Below the pieces are notes generated by a model. That model did no database searches. It was not told the DNA's origin and worked only from the letters and a program-made list of their open reading frames with translations. Made by a program: the position numbers and the translations under genes. From Serpentinimonas maccroryi (GTDB lineage: Bacteria > Pseudomonadota > Gammaproteobacteria > Burkholderiales > Burkholderiaceae_C), in contig NZ_AP014569.1 of NCBI RefSeq assembly GCF_000828915.1, positions 2,356,001-2,420,000 on the forward strand: a stretch of 64,000 nucleotides of DNA, given 5' to 3'. Below, one piece after another: positions 55,489 to 64,000 of this stretch. How positions within the stretch are numbered: position 1 is the first letter of the stretch; each line of letters opens with the position of its first letter.

Positions 55489-55716
55489 ATGGACACCCAC
55501 CACTTCACGGTTCAGGGCATGAGCTGCGGCCACTGCGATCAGGCGGTGCGCCAAGCCATCCGCCGCCTCGACGCGCAGGCCGAGGTGCAGATCGAGCGCA
55601 GCAGCGGCCGCGTGACGGTGCGCAGCAGCATCTCCCGCGGTGCGCTGGCCAGCGCGCTCGACGACGCCGGCTACCCCGAGATCCCACCCGAGGCCGGCGA
55701 CTCTGACCCAGCTTAA
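55489..55716 (+). CDS. copZ: Heavy-metal-associated copper chaperone, CopZ-like
   Basis: A 75-residue HMA protein. The motif GMSCGHC (C13, C16) binds Cu+; the beta-alpha-beta-beta-alpha-beta pattern is complete (AVRQAIRRLDAQAEVQIERSSGRVTVRS). It would pass Cu+ to CopA, its divergent neighbour. Confidence 0.9.
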   Translation: MDTHHFTVQGMSCGHCDQAVRQAIRRLDAQAEVQIERSSGRVTVRSSISRGALASALDDAGYPEIPPEAGDSDPA

Positions 55717-56178
55717 AACAGGATTTGCCGCCGCACAAGGATGCAAACCTTCGCGCGTCGATGCCGTACCAACCCATGCTGGGCAAGATCGCTGCACAAG
55801 GCTGTGGATAGCTCGCGCACAATGTGTCGGTTATCCACAGGAGGCGCCGAACAAGGCCACTTATGCAGCGCTGCAAGAATTTGTCCAGCCCCGCTCTGCA
55901 CACCTAAAAATGGGTGCAACAGATTGAATCCAAAAGAAATAATGAGTTGTTCAGTGAATCGGGATGGGCCTACTACTACGACTATGCTTTAAATCAAGAT
56001 ATTGGAGATAGGGGAAGACACCGGCCACCCCCGCGGCTTCGGCGCCGTGCTGCATCTGTCGCGGCCCGTCTGCCGTCCGGCCGCGCTTTGGCCTTCCGGT
56101 TTGGCCGGGCTGTTAAGATTTGCCCTTGAACCCCTCCTGCTCTCCCCACCATCCCCCCTTGCGGCCTCTGACCCCTCT
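55717..56178. other. Long non-coding stretch before minC with DnaA-box-like sites
   Basis: 462 bp without a credible gene. It contains TTATCCACA (55831-55839), a perfect DnaA box, and TGTGGATAG (55803-55811), an 8/9 box in the opposite orientation, 19 bp apart. An A/T-rich stretch follows at about 55900-56010. The last 170 bp (56010-56178) are pyrimidine-rich and probably hold the minC promoter, though no clear hexamers were found. Confidence 0.55.
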
Positions 56179-56910
56179 ATGAGTTTCGAGCTCAAAAGCA
56201 CCCACTGGCCCTTGTTGGCTTTGGCGCTGCGCAGTGCCGACACCCAGCGTCTGATGCAAGACTGGCAGCAGCGCTACGGCGATGCAGCGGGATTTTTCGA
56301 CCAAGACGCGCTGTTGCTCGACTTCAGCGCCCTGCCAGACAGCGAACCAGCCCTTGCCGATTTGTCGGCGCTGCTGGCGCTGTTGCGCGCGGCCCACTTG
56401 CAACCTGTGGCGTACCGGGGTGGATCGGCGGCCGTGCGCCAGCAGGCCGCGGCGGCTGGGTTGGTACGTGCCGACGATGCAATGGATGCCGTGCAGGCAC
56501 TCACAGCCAGCGCAGCCAGCAGCGCAATCGAGCCCACCCCAACCCCTGCCCCGGAGCGCCTTGCGGTGGGCGCGCTGCTGATCGACCGCCCCTTGCGTTC
56601 GGGGCAGCAGGTGTATGCGCGCGGCCGCGACCTGATCGTCACCGCCATGGTCAACCCTGGCGCCGAGGTGGTGGCCGATGGCCACATCCACATCTATGCG
56701 CCGCTGCGCGGCAAGGCCATCGCCGGCGCGCGCGGCGACGAAAACGCGTGCATTTTTGCCACCTGCCTCGAGGCCGAGCTGTTGTCCATCGCCGGCACCT
56801 ACCGCACCAGCGAAGTGCCGCTGCCGCCAGAGGTGCGCTCCAAAGCCGCGCGGGTGCGGCTGCAGCGCCACAACGATGCCGAGCGGCTGCTGATCGAAGC
56901 CATCGCTTAA
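56179..56910 (+). CDS. minC: Septum site-determining protein MinC
   Basis: A 243-residue inhibitor of FtsZ ring formation. N-terminal domain about 1-110; an Ala/Pro linker; then the beta-helical C-domain ([72 protein letters not shown]), the MinD-binding part. It is first of minC-minD-minE. The start MSFELKST was chosen by family; the open frame upstream is non-coding. Confidence 0.95.
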   Translation: MSFELKSTHWPLLALALRSADTQRLMQDWQQRYGDAAGFFDQDALLLDFSALPDSEPALADLSALLALLRAAHLQPVAYRGGSAAVRQQAAAAGLVRADDAMDAVQALTASAASSAIEPTPTPAPERLAVGALLIDRPLRSGQQVYARGRDLIVTAMVNPGAEVVADGHIHIYAPLRGKAIAGARGDENACIFATCLEAELLSIAGTYRTSEVPLPPEVRSKAARVRLQRHNDAERLLIEAIA

Positions 56911-56937
56911 AAAATTTGTATAGAAAGTCATGACCAC

Positions 56938-57750
56938 ATGAGCAAAATAGTCGTCGTCACATCCGGTAAAGGCGGGGTGGGCAAGACCACCACCAGCGCC
57001 AGCTTCGCCGCCGGCTTGGCCCTCAAGGGCTTCAAAACCGTGGTCATCGACTTTGACGTCGGCTTGCGCAACCTCGACCTGATCATGGGTTGCGAGCGCC
57101 GCGTGGTCTACGACTTCATCAACGTCATCCACCAGGAAGCCAATCTGAACCAGGCCTTGATCAAAGACAAGCAGTGCGAAGGCCTGTACGTGCTGGCGGC
57201 CAGCCAGACGCGCGACAAAGACGCCTTGTCGCAAGAGGGGGTGGAGCGCGTGCTCAACGATCTGGCTGGCATGGGTTTTGATTACATCGTCTGCGACTCG
57301 CCGGCCGGGATCGAGGCCGGCGCCTTGATGGCCATGCACTACGCCGACGAGGCGCTGGTGGTGACCAACCCCGAGGTCTCCAGCGTGCGCGACTCGGACC
57401 GCATTCTGGGCATGCTCAGCAGCAAAACGCGGCGCGCCATCGAGGGCCGCGAAGCCATCAAAGAGCACCTGCTGATCACGCGCTACAACCCGAACCGGGT
57501 GCAAGAGGGGCAGATGCTGTCGCTGCAAGACATACAGGACATTCTGCGCATTCCGCTCATCGGCGTCATCCCCGAGAGCGAAACGGTGCTGCAGGCCTCG
57601 AACCAGGGCCTGCCGGCGGTGCACATGCAGGGCACCGAGGTCTCGGAAGCCTACAAAGACGTGATCGAGCGCTTTTTGGGCCAGGAGCGGCCGCTGCGCT
57701 TTGTGGACGCGCAAAAGCCCAGCTTGCTCAAACGCCTGTTCGGGAGGTGA
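56938..57750 (+). CDS. minD: Septum site-determining ATPase MinD
   Basis: A 270-residue membrane-associated ATPase. Deviant Walker A KGGVGKTT at 11-18; [23 protein letters not shown] and [11 protein letters not shown] are family hallmarks; the amphipathic C-terminal helix SLLKRLFGR anchors it to the membrane. It recruits MinC and oscillates with MinE. It lies 27 bp after minC. Confidence 0.98.
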   Translation: MSKIVVVTSGKGGVGKTTTSASFAAGLALKGFKTVVIDFDVGLRNLDLIMGCERRVVYDFINVIHQEANLNQALIKDKQCEGLYVLAASQTRDKDALSQEGVERVLNDLAGMGFDYIVCDSPAGIEAGALMAMHYADEALVVTNPEVSSVRDSDRILGMLSSKTRRAIEGREAIKEHLLITRYNPNRVQEGQMLSLQDIQDILRIPLIGVIPESETVLQASNQGLPAVHMQGTEVSEAYKDVIERFLGQERPLRFVDAQKPSLLKRLFGR

Positions 57751-57755
57751 GCGCC

Positions 57756-58019
57756 ATGTCCTGGTTGTCATTTTTCCTGGGCGAGAAAAAGCAGACCGCG
57801 TCGATCGCCAAAGACCGTCTGCAGATCATTTTGGCGCACGAGCGCAGCGGGCGCAACGCCAGCGAGCCCGACTACTTGCCGCAGTTGCAGCGCGAGCTGA
57901 TCGCCGTCATCAGCAAGTACGTGCACGTCAATCCGGGCGACATCCGCGTCAACCTTGAGCGCCAGGAAAACCTGGACGTGCTCGAAGTAAAAATCGAGCT
58001 GCCCGAAAAACAGCGCTAA
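57756..58019 (+). CDS. minE: Cell division topological specificity factor MinE
   Basis: An 87-residue MinE. The N-terminal MinD-binding part ([29 protein letters not shown]) and C-terminal topological domain ([15 protein letters not shown]...VKIELPE) are complete. ATG at 57756 follows GGGAGGTGA; the minD stop is 5 bp upstream. Confidence 0.97.
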   Translation: MSWLSFFLGEKKQTASIAKDRLQIILAHERSGRNASEPDYLPQLQRELIAVISKYVHVNPGDIRVNLERQENLDVLEVKIELPEKQR

Positions 58020-58033
58020 AAGCGAGCGCCTGT

Positions 58034-58059
58034 GCGCCGCCATTCGGAGGCGCGTTTTG
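58034..58059 (+). terminator. Weak candidate terminator after minE
   Basis: GCGCC (58034-58038) pairs with GGCGC (58049-58053), followed by GTTTTGT. The stem is short (5-6 bp). It overlaps the ribosome-binding region that would serve the alternative TTG start of ackA. Confidence 0.35.
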
Positions 58060-58119
58060 TCAAATTACCTGCCTATACTGGATCGGGTCGCTTCTTTGCG
58101 CCTTTGGGCGCCGCTCGCC

Positions 58120-59346
58120 ATGCCTCTGTTGCTCACGCTCAACGCCGGATCGTCGTCGATCAAGTTTTCGCTCACCGCCTTGCCGGAAGGATCGCTTGGC
58201 TCGGCGCTGCAAGGCGGCTTGCCGGCGCCGCTGGCGCATGGGCAGGTGTCTGGCATCGGCGGCGCAGCGGCGCGGCTGAGCATCGAGTCGAGCACGCACA
58301 GCAAGCAACAGCACACGCTGCCCGGCGCGGATGCAACGCGCAGCGGACACGAGCAGGCGCTGGCTGCCGTGCTGCACTGGCTGGAGCAAAACCTGCCTGA
58401 GCAAAAAGTGGAACTGGTGAGCCACCGCGTGGTGCACGGCGGCGTGCACTATGCCCAGCCGGTGCGCATCGACGCGCCGGTGCTGGCGCAGCTCGAGGCG
58501 CTGGCGCCGCTGGCGCCGCTGCACCAGCCGCACAACCTGGCCGGCATCCGCTCGGCCATGGCGGCCTTTGGGCAGGCGCTGCAAGTGGCGTGTTTCGACA
58601 CCGCCTTTCACCGCCAGCACCCCTTTGTGGCCGACACCTTTGCGCTGCCGCGCCGGTTTTATGACGCCGGCGTGCGCCGCTACGGTTTTCACGGTTTGTC
58701 TTACGCGTACATTGCCCGCGCGCTGCAGCAGCAGTGGCCGGCGCTGCACCAAGGGCGGGTGATCGTGGCCCACCTAGGCAACGGGGCTTCGATGTGCGCG
58801 CTGCGCCACGGGGTGTCGATCGATTCGAGCATGGGCTTCACCGCCCTCGACGGCCTGCCCATGGGCACGCGCTGCGGCCAGATCGACCCCGGCGTGCTGC
58901 TCTATCTGCTGACCGAAAAAGGCTACAGCCCGGCCCAGTTGACCGAGCTGCTGTATCAGCAATCGGGGCTCAAGGGCATGTCGGGCCTGAGCAACGACGT
59001 GCGCGAGCTGCTGCAGTCGGCACAGCCCGAGGCGGCGCAGGCGCTGGACTACTTTGTGGCGCGCTGCAAGCGCGAAATCGGCGCCTTGAGCGCCAGCCTG
59101 GGCGGGCTCGATGCGCTGGTGTTTACCGGCGGCATTGGTGAAAACGCGGTGGCGATCCGCGAGCGTATCCTGCAAGAGCTGGGCTGGATCGGGATCGACT
59201 CCGACGCGCAGGCCAACGCCCACGCGTGCGCTGGCCGCGGTGGCCCGATCAGCCGCGCCGGCTCGCGCGTCACGGTGCTGGTGCTGCCCACCGACGAAGA
59301 GCGCATGCTGGCCGAACACGCCCTTGCGCTGTGGCAGGCAGACTGA
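58120..59346 (+). CDS. ackA: Acetate kinase AckA
   Basis: A 408-residue acetate kinase (from ATG 58120), interconverting acetyl-phosphate and acetate with ADP/ATP. Motifs: LLTLNAGSSSIKFS at the N-terminus, HRVVHGG, YGFHGLSYAYIA, VIVAHLGNGASMCA and DALVFTGGIGENA. A TTG at 58057 with GGAGG six bases upstream would add 21 residues; ATG 58120 begins directly at the conserved start, so it is preferred, but the TTG has the better ribosome site. The Pta partner appears to be the bifunctional gene starting at 63921. Confidence 0.95.
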   Translation: MPLLLTLNAGSSSIKFSLTALPEGSLGSALQGGLPAPLAHGQVSGIGGAAARLSIESSTHSKQQHTLPGADATRSGHEQALAAVLHWLEQNLPEQKVELVSHRVVHGGVHYAQPVRIDAPVLAQLEALAPLAPLHQPHNLAGIRSAMAAFGQALQVACFDTAFHRQHPFVADTFALPRRFYDAGVRRYGFHGLSYAYIARALQQQWPALHQGRVIVAHLGNGASMCALRHGVSIDSSMGFTALDGLPMGTRCGQIDPGVLLYLLTEKGYSPAQLTELLYQQSGLKGMSGLSNDVRELLQSAQPEAAQALDYFVARCKREIGALSASLGGLDALVFTGGIGENAVAIRERILQELGWIGIDSDAQANAHACAGRGGPISRAGSRVTVLVLPTDEERMLAEHALALWQAD

Positions 59347-59373
59347 AATTTTAGGCAATCCCGGAGCAGTCCC

Positions 59374-60201
59374 ATGTTCATCGACCCCCACTCACGCGAC
59401 CCCCTGCCCAAGGTCTGGGACGAAAACACCCGCATCGGCGACATGCTCAAGGGCAAGCGCGGCCTGGTGGTGGGTGTGGCCAACGCCGACAGCATCGCCT
59501 TTGGCTGCGCCGCCAAGCTGCGCGCCTTTGGGGCCGAGATCGCCCTCACCTACTTCAACGACAAAGCCAAAAAATTCGTAGCACCGCTGGCCGAGCAGAT
59601 CGACGCCACGCTGCTGTTGCCGCTGGACGTGAGCCAACCGGGGCAGATGGAGCAGGTGTTTGAGCAGATCAAGGCGCACTGGGGCAGCCTGGATTTCGTC
59701 ATCCACTCGATCGCCTTTGCCCCGCGCGAGGATCTGCATGGGCGCATCATCGACTGCACGCAAGCCGGCTTCTTGCAGGCCATGCAAGTGTCTTGCCACT
59801 CCTTCATCGAAATGGCGCACCACGCCGAACCGCTGCTGCGCCCCGGCGGCGCGCTCGTGACCATGAGCTACTACGGTGCCGACAAGGTGGTGAACAACTA
59901 CAACCTGATGGGCCCGGTGAAGGCGGCGCTGGAGTCGGCGGTGCGCTACCTGGCCAAAGAGCTGGGTGAGCAGGACATCCGCGTCTATGCGGTCTCGCCC
60001 GGGCCGCTCAAAACGCGCGCTTCCTCGGGCATCGCGCATTTCGACGAGCTGATCGAGATGGCGGTGACGCGCTCCCCCGGGCGGCGGCTGGTGGACATCG
60101 CCGAAGTCGGGCGCGCGGTGGCTTTTTTGGTCGGTGGCGCGGCCTCGGGCATCACCGGCGACGTGATCTACGTCGACGCCGGCTTGCACCACATGGCTTG
60201 A
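59374..60201 (+). CDS. fabI: Enoyl-ACP reductase, FabI type
   Basis: A 275-residue SDR-type enoyl-ACP reductase. GLVVGVANADSIAFGCA is the FabI variant of the Rossmann motif; the catalytic Y176-x6-K183 is in NNYNLMGPVK. There is an N-terminal extension of about 23 residues relative to E. coli FabI. It reduces enoyl-ACP with NAD(P)H in fatty-acid synthesis; as a second copy beside ackA it may be specialised. It is 27 bp downstream of ackA. Confidence 0.9.
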   Translation: MFIDPHSRDPLPKVWDENTRIGDMLKGKRGLVVGVANADSIAFGCAAKLRAFGAEIALTYFNDKAKKFVAPLAEQIDATLLLPLDVSQPGQMEQVFEQIKAHWGSLDFVIHSIAFAPREDLHGRIIDCTQAGFLQAMQVSCHSFIEMAHHAEPLLRPGGALVTMSYYGADKVVNNYNLMGPVKAALESAVRYLAKELGEQDIRVYAVSPGPLKTRASSGIAHFDELIEMAVTRSPGRRLVDIAEVGRAVAFLVGGAASGITGDVIYVDAGLHHMA

Positions 60202-60303
60202 TCCAGCGCGCCGGCGCCGGCGCGGGCGGCGGTGCAGTGCCAGCGCTTCACGAGCCTGACACACACCCAAGGCAAACTGCGCGCTACCGCCAAGATTTGC
60301 ACC

Positions 60304-62259
60304 ATGGACAAACAAAAAGCCGTCGCCACGCTGGGCCAAAATTCGTTGCTCTTGCCGGCCTGGATCACCGCCGCCCTGCTGGCCAACGACCGCCTCAAGC
60401 TGTATCTGTCGGTGCTGCAGTCGGCGGCGGCGCACGCGGCCGACCCGCAGGCTCCGCTGCCCGACTGGAGCGCCGAGCTGCGCCAGCACGGCCAAGCCGA
60501 CTTGCTCTGGCTGGGCGAACTCGCCGCCAACGCCTTTGTGCAGGATGCGCTGCTGGTGTTGCCGCAGCTCGATGCCCTGACGCAGGCCATTGGCGACGAT
60601 TTGCAGACCATGGCCAAGCCGGTCTGCGAGTCCGGCGGCGCGCCCGAGCCCGCGCTGTGTCAGCGCCGCGAGCAGTGGCTGGCGTTTCTGGAACGGCTCA
60701 AAGAGCAGGAAGCGCTGCACCCCGGCGACCTGATCGCCCTCACCCACGGCGAGCGCAAGGCCGGCGACAGCCTGCACCTGCTGGTCATGGACCTGCACAA
60801 GCGCCTCAACGCCTTGTCGGCGCAGATCGCCACCGAAAACATCGACGGCGCCCACGCCTGGCAGATCGACCCCGACGACCGGCCGCTCATCCAAGCCTTT
60901 ATGCGCGGCCTGCAGCGCACCGCGCCGCTCAAGTTTGGCCACCCCGGGCTGGCCACGGCGGTCACGCGCCACGGCAAAAAGCTGCTGATTCAAAACGACA
61001 TCGGCACCAACGACGCGCACGTGCTGGTGCTCGAAGTCAGCGCCAAAACGGTGCGCCTGACCTACTCCGACCTGCACCAGGTGCGCTTCGATTTTTTTCG
61101 CCAGCAATTGGAGTCGCTCGGCTTCAGCTGGGAGCTGCTGGCGCCGCAGCGCGCCGATGGGCTCAACCAAGGCCAACCCTACGTGCTCGGCCACGCCACG
61201 CTGCAAGTGCGCCAGCCGGCGGCGCTGTTGCAGGGGCTGGAGGCGGCGGCCTCGCGCATCGTCTTTCTGATCGACTGGAACCGGGCCCGCAAGCGCCTGC
61301 AGCTGTTCGTCGGCAAGGCGCTGGCCATCGACATTTTGAGCCATTGCGCCAAGACCGAAGTCGGGCACATGGCTTGGCTGCTGGCGGGCGGCGAGCAACT
61401 GGTCTATGAAGCCATGCAGGCCGTCGATAGCCACGCCTTTCGCGTCGGCGAACGGCTCGACTTGGTGCTGGGCGAGGCGGCGGCGCGGCAGTTTTTGCAG
61501 GCCCTGCTCACCGAGGCCAGCATCAAGCTGCGCCAGCAACTGCCGCTGGCCATGGTGCAAGACGAAGCCCGGCTGCTGCTGGCGCGCGCCATGCGCCAGC
61601 GCAGCTTCGAATTCGACCTGCTGGCCGAACACGCGGCCTTGCAGCACGCCCTGGCCAGCGAGCTGTGCCAGGCGCTGGCGCAAGCCGGCCGCAGCGAGCC
61701 GCAAAACTGGGAGCGCACGCTGCAGCGCTGCAAAGCCTGGGAGCACCAGGCCGACCAGCTGCTGACCACGGCGCGCGAGCGCACCCGCCGCCACGAGCGC
61801 TGGCGGCCCCTGCTCGAGCTGCTCGACGCCATGGACGACGCCGCCGACACGCTCGAGGAGGCGGCCTACCTGCTGATGCTGCTGCACACCGAGCCCTTGC
61901 GCGGGCTGCCGGCGCGCATCGTCGAGGCGCTGCTGCGCCTGGCCGAAACCACCTTGGCGGCGATCCAGGACCAGATCAAGGCGATCGAAATCGCGCGCCA
62001 CCTGAGCCTGCAAGCGAACCGGGTCGATGAAGAGGCTTTTCTGCAGGCCCTGTGGCGCACGCTGCGCGCCGAACGCCAGTGCGACGAGCACTACCGCCAG
62101 ACGCGGGTGCAACTGGTGCAGGAGCTGGCGCAGCAGCCGGTGCTGTTTGGCTTGGGCAACGAGCTGGCCGGGGCGCTGGAAGCGGCCACCGACCACCTGC
62201 TCAAAGCCGGCTACGTGTTGCGCCGCATCGTGCTCGGCCCCGCCGGAGTGGTGACATGA
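60304..62259 (+). CDS. Large uncharacterised protein with PhoU/DUF47-like C-terminal domain
   Basis: 651 residues, soluble and largely helical, no signal peptide. Residues 1-400 match no domain I recognise. The C-terminal 200 residues resemble the DUF47/PhoU helical bundle: WEHQADQLLTTARERTRR and LLELLDAMDDAADTLEEAAYLLMLL contain the ExxAD and DxxDxxE metal-type motifs, repeated in weaker form. PhoU/DUF47 proteins usually act with phosphate transporters, yet none is here. It is coupled (ATGA overlap) to a short PPDK-like gene, suggesting a functional pair. The start ATG 60304 follows GCACC without a strong ribosome site. Confidence 0.6.
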   Translation: MDKQKAVATLGQNSLLLPAWITAALLANDRLKLYLSVLQSAAAHAADPQAPLPDWSAELRQHGQADLLWLGELAANAFVQDALLVLPQLDALTQAIGDDLQTMAKPVCESGGAPEPALCQRREQWLAFLERLKEQEALHPGDLIALTHGERKAGDSLHLLVMDLHKRLNALSAQIATENIDGAHAWQIDPDDRPLIQAFMRGLQRTAPLKFGHPGLATAVTRHGKKLLIQNDIGTNDAHVLVLEVSAKTVRLTYSDLHQVRFDFFRQQLESLGFSWELLAPQRADGLNQGQPYVLGHATLQVRQPAALLQGLEAAASRIVFLIDWNRARKRLQLFVGKALAIDILSHCAKTEVGHMAWLLAGGEQLVYEAMQAVDSHAFRVGERLDLVLGEAAARQFLQALLTEASIKLRQQLPLAMVQDEARLLLARAMRQRSFEFDLLAEHAALQHALASELCQALAQAGRSEPQNWERTLQRCKAWEHQADQLLTTARERTRRHERWRPLLELLDAMDDAADTLEEAAYLLMLLHTEPLRGLPARIVEALLRLAETTLAAIQDQIKAIEIARHLSLQANRVDEEAFLQALWRTLRAERQCDEHYRQTRVQLVQELAQQPVLFGLGNELAGALEAATDHLLKAGYVLRRIVLGPAGVVT

Positions 62260-63881
62260 AAAAATCCGCTGCCGCTGCGTCCGCTTGGCCGCGCCACCTG
62301 CACCTGATCGGCCCCGAGCCCGCTGCCAAGACCGCGCCACCGACCCCCGAGGCGGTCGGCTCCAAGGCCTACCACCTCTGGCGCATGGCGCAGCTGGGCT
62401 TGCCGGTGCCGGCGGCGCTGGTGCTGGGCACCCACTACACGCGCGACCCGGCCGCCAGCCTGCCGCCCTTGCTGGGCAGCGGTTTGCCGGCCCTGGAGGC
62501 GGCCTGCGCCTTGAAACTGGGCGACCCGCGCGCGCCGCTGCTGGTCTCGGTGCGCTCCGGCGCCCCGGTGTCGATGCCGGGGATGATGGAAACCTTGCTC
62601 AACGTCGGGCTGTGCGAGGCCACCCTGCCCGGCTTGCTGCGCCAAAGCGGCAACCCGCGCATGGTCTGGGACGCCTACCGGCGCCTGATCGCCAGCTACG
62701 CGCAGGTGGTCGCGGGCCTGCCCGCGCCGCTGTTCGAGGCCGAGTTGCAGCGCGCCACGCAAGGGGGCGACGAGCGCGAACTCGACTACCAGGGCCTGCG
62801 CGCGCTGTGCCGCAGCTACCTGGCGCTGTACCAGACCCACGCCGGCCAGGCGTTCCCGCAAGACCCGCACGAGCAGCTCGCCGCTGCGGTGCAGGCGGTC
62901 TATGGCTCCTGGTTTGCGCCCAAGGCCAAAAGCTACCGCAAACTGCACGGCATCGACGAACAGCTCGGCACCGCCGTGATCGTGCAGCGCATGGTGTTTG
63001 GCAACAGCGGCACCCACTCCGGCGCCGGGGTCGGGTTCACGCGCGACCCGAGCAGCGGCGAGCCGACGCTATGGGTCGATTTTCTGGCCAACGCCCAAGG
63101 CGAAGACGTGGTCAGCGGGCAGCGCAACGCGCACGGCCACGCCAGCTTGGCGCAGACCCTGCCGCAGGCCTGGGAGGCGCTGCAAAACGCGGCGCGCACG
63201 CTCGAGCAAAGCTTTAGCGACATGCAAGACTTCGAATTCACGGTGCAAGACGGCCACCTGCACCTGCTGCAAACGCGCAGCGGCAAGCGCACCCCGCGCG
63301 CGGCCGTGCGCATCGCCCTCGACCTGCACGAGGCCGGCCTGATCGAGCGCCAAACGGCGCGCGAACGCACCGCGCACCTCAAGCCCAAAGACCTGGTGCT
63401 GCAACAACTCGCCCCGCGCAGCGGCGCCGAGGCGGCAGAGGGCTGGCAACCGCTGGAGCTGGCGCGCGCCAGCAGCGCCTGCAGCGGCATCGCCAGCGGC
63501 GAGATCGCGCTCGACCCCGAACGCGCCATCGAGCGCGCCCGCGCCGGTGTGCCGGTGCTGCTGGTGCGCCCAGATGCGCAAACCGACGACATCGAGGCCC
63601 TGCAGCGCGTGCAGGGGCTGCTGACCCAGCGCGGCGCGCGCACCGCCCACGCGGCGGTGGTGGCGCGCCAACTGGGCAAGGTCTGTCTGGTCGGCTGCGC
63701 CGACCTGCGCATCGATGCCCAGCGCCAGACGGTGGCCTTTGGACCGCACGAATACGCGGTCGGGGAATCCCTGACCTTGGATGGCAACCAGGGCATCGTT
63801 TATGCTGGCGCATTGGCGGTGGTGGACGTGCCCGACTTGCACCTGCAGCGCCGGCTGCAGGCCTTGCGCGACAACCCCTGA
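62256..63881 (+). CDS. Pyruvate phosphate dikinase-like protein without PEP-binding barrel
   Basis: 541 residues against about 880 for PPDK. Present are the ATP-grasp nucleotide domain (GSKAYHLWRMAQLGLPVPAALVLG, LLVSVRSGAPVSMPGMMETLLNVGL, VQRMVFGNSGTHSGAGVGFTRDPSSGEPTLWVDFL, NAQGEDVVSG) and the phosphohistidine swivel domain (GLLTQRGARTAHAAVVARQLGKVCLVG, His retained). The C-terminal PEP/pyruvate TIM barrel is absent, and the frame ends at a natural stop soon after the swivel. It could therefore phosphorylate its own His from ATP but needs another partner to receive the phosphate. It is coupled to the DUF47-like gene. Confidence 0.75.
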   Translation: MKKSAAAASAWPRHLHLIGPEPAAKTAPPTPEAVGSKAYHLWRMAQLGLPVPAALVLGTHYTRDPAASLPPLLGSGLPALEAACALKLGDPRAPLLVSVRSGAPVSMPGMMETLLNVGLCEATLPGLLRQSGNPRMVWDAYRRLIASYAQVVAGLPAPLFEAELQRATQGGDERELDYQGLRALCRSYLALYQTHAGQAFPQDPHEQLAAAVQAVYGSWFAPKAKSYRKLHGIDEQLGTAVIVQRMVFGNSGTHSGAGVGFTRDPSSGEPTLWVDFLANAQGEDVVSGQRNAHGHASLAQTLPQAWEALQNAARTLEQSFSDMQDFEFTVQDGHLHLLQTRSGKRTPRAAVRIALDLHEAGLIERQTARERTAHLKPKDLVLQQLAPRSGAEAAEGWQPLELARASSACSGIASGEIALDPERAIERARAGVPVLLVRPDAQTDDIEALQRVQGLLTQRGARTAHAAVVARQLGKVCLVGCADLRIDAQRQTVAFGPHEYAVGESLTLDGNQGIVYAGALAVVDVPDLHLQRRLQALRDNP

Positions 63882-63920
63882 CGTGCATACCGCCGACGCT
63901 ACATTTTTAGGAACCGACCC

Positions 63921-64000
63921 ATGACCCAGCCCCCGACTTCGAGCGAATGGAGTGAGAACCTGACCTTCGACGAGCTGCACATCGGCCAGAGCGCGCGCCT
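63921..64000 (+). CDS. Probable bifunctional MaoC-like/phosphate acetyltransferase (3' partial)
   Basis: Only 26 codons are in the window: MTQPPTSSEWSENLTFDELHIGQSARL. The segment E-N-x-T-F-D-E-L-x-I-G is the start of MaoC-type dehydratase domains, as in bifunctional enoyl-CoA hydratase/phosphate acetyltransferases that lie with ackA and fabI in Burkholderiales. AGGAA lies 8 bases upstream of the ATG. Function is inferred from context. Confidence 0.55.
   Translation, partial: MTQPPTSSEWSENLTFDELHIGQSAR

Noticed and set aside
55717-56178. Chromosomal replication origin (oriC)
   Set aside because: Only two DnaA boxes, no dnaA/rpmH/dnaN neighbours and no clear unwinding repeats.
59392-62340. 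Very long minus-strand open frame (about 980 codons)
   Set aside because: It lies antisense to fabI and the DUF47-like gene, has Gln/His/Arg-rich content typical of a shadow frame in GC-rich DNA, and no domain.
62256-63881. Canonical pyruvate phosphate dikinase (ppdK)
   Set aside because: The PEP/pyruvate-binding barrel is missing and the frame ends at a normal stop followed by an unrelated gene with its own ribosome binding site.

Overview
The window looks like the chromosome of a high-GC betaproteobacterium of the order Burkholderiales, probably Comamonadaceae-like. The basis is gene content and order: rpoN, flhDC, sbp-cysP-cysTWA, mnmG-rsmG-parA-parB, minCDE, and ackA-fabI next to a MaoC/phosphate acetyltransferase-type gene. 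Codon use is strongly G/C-ending. No rRNA, tRNA or CRISPR array was seen.

Layout. 1-3.1 kb: rpoN (5' end cut by the window edge) and a THUMP-domain RNA methyltransferase. 3.1-3.24 kb: a promoter, structured RNA and terminator that look like an unannotated sRNA with an anti-Shine-Dalgarno loop. 3.3-4.6 kb: a zinc-ribbon protein divergent from an NhaR-like LysR regulator. 4.7-9.7 kb: a sulfate/thiosulfate uptake operon (sbp, cysP, cysT, cysW, cysA). 9.9-10.8 kb: flhDC. 11-16.3 kb: cobalamin adenosyltransferase, a D-lactate dehydrogenase-type flavoprotein and a PAS-GGDEF-EAL c-di-GMP enzyme. 16.4-18.2 kb: parB and parA.

18.2-27 kb is an accessory block splitting the usual mnmG-rsmG-parA-parB cluster. 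It holds an intact DevBCA/MacAB-like ABC exporter, a DUF302 protein and fdxA among broken genes: a DUF4143 ATPase tail, a frameshifted Crp/Fnr regulator without its HTH, a truncated OsmC, a reductase with an internal deletion and a cysN tail. It also holds a complete IS1380-family element with a 5-bp target duplication. 27-29.7 kb: rsmG and mnmG. 29.9-38.3 kb: a complete type I Zorya anti-phage operon (zorA-zorB-zorC-zorD), visibly richer in A/T than its surroundings, followed by an orphan HigA/NadS-type antitoxin. Four parS-like sites lie at 27.06, 27.97, 29.75 and 38.68 kb, on both sides of the Zorya operon.

38.7-53 kb, all on the minus strand: a lauroyl/myristoyl acyltransferase, then a putrescine uptake and catabolism region (puuC, potI-potH-potG-potF, a class III aminotransferase, puuA, puuD, puuB, speB) and an MFS transporter. 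Import (PotFGHI), synthesis from agmatine (SpeB), the gamma-glutamyl route (PuuA-B-C-D) and a direct transamination route are together. 53-55.7 kb: copper ATPase and a CopZ-like chaperone, divergent. 55.7-56.2 kb: non-coding, with two DnaA-box-like 9-mers. 56.2-58 kb: minC-minD-minE. 58.1-60.2 kb: ackA and fabI. 60.3-63.9 kb: a translationally coupled pair, a large protein with a PhoU/DUF47-like C-terminus and a pyruvate-phosphate-dikinase-like protein lacking the C-terminal PEP/pyruvate barrel. The window ends in a probable MaoC/phosphate acetyltransferase gene.

The least explained items are the DUF47-like/short-PPDK pair, the candidate sRNA and the parS-flanked Zorya insertion. Zorya itself is a described system.
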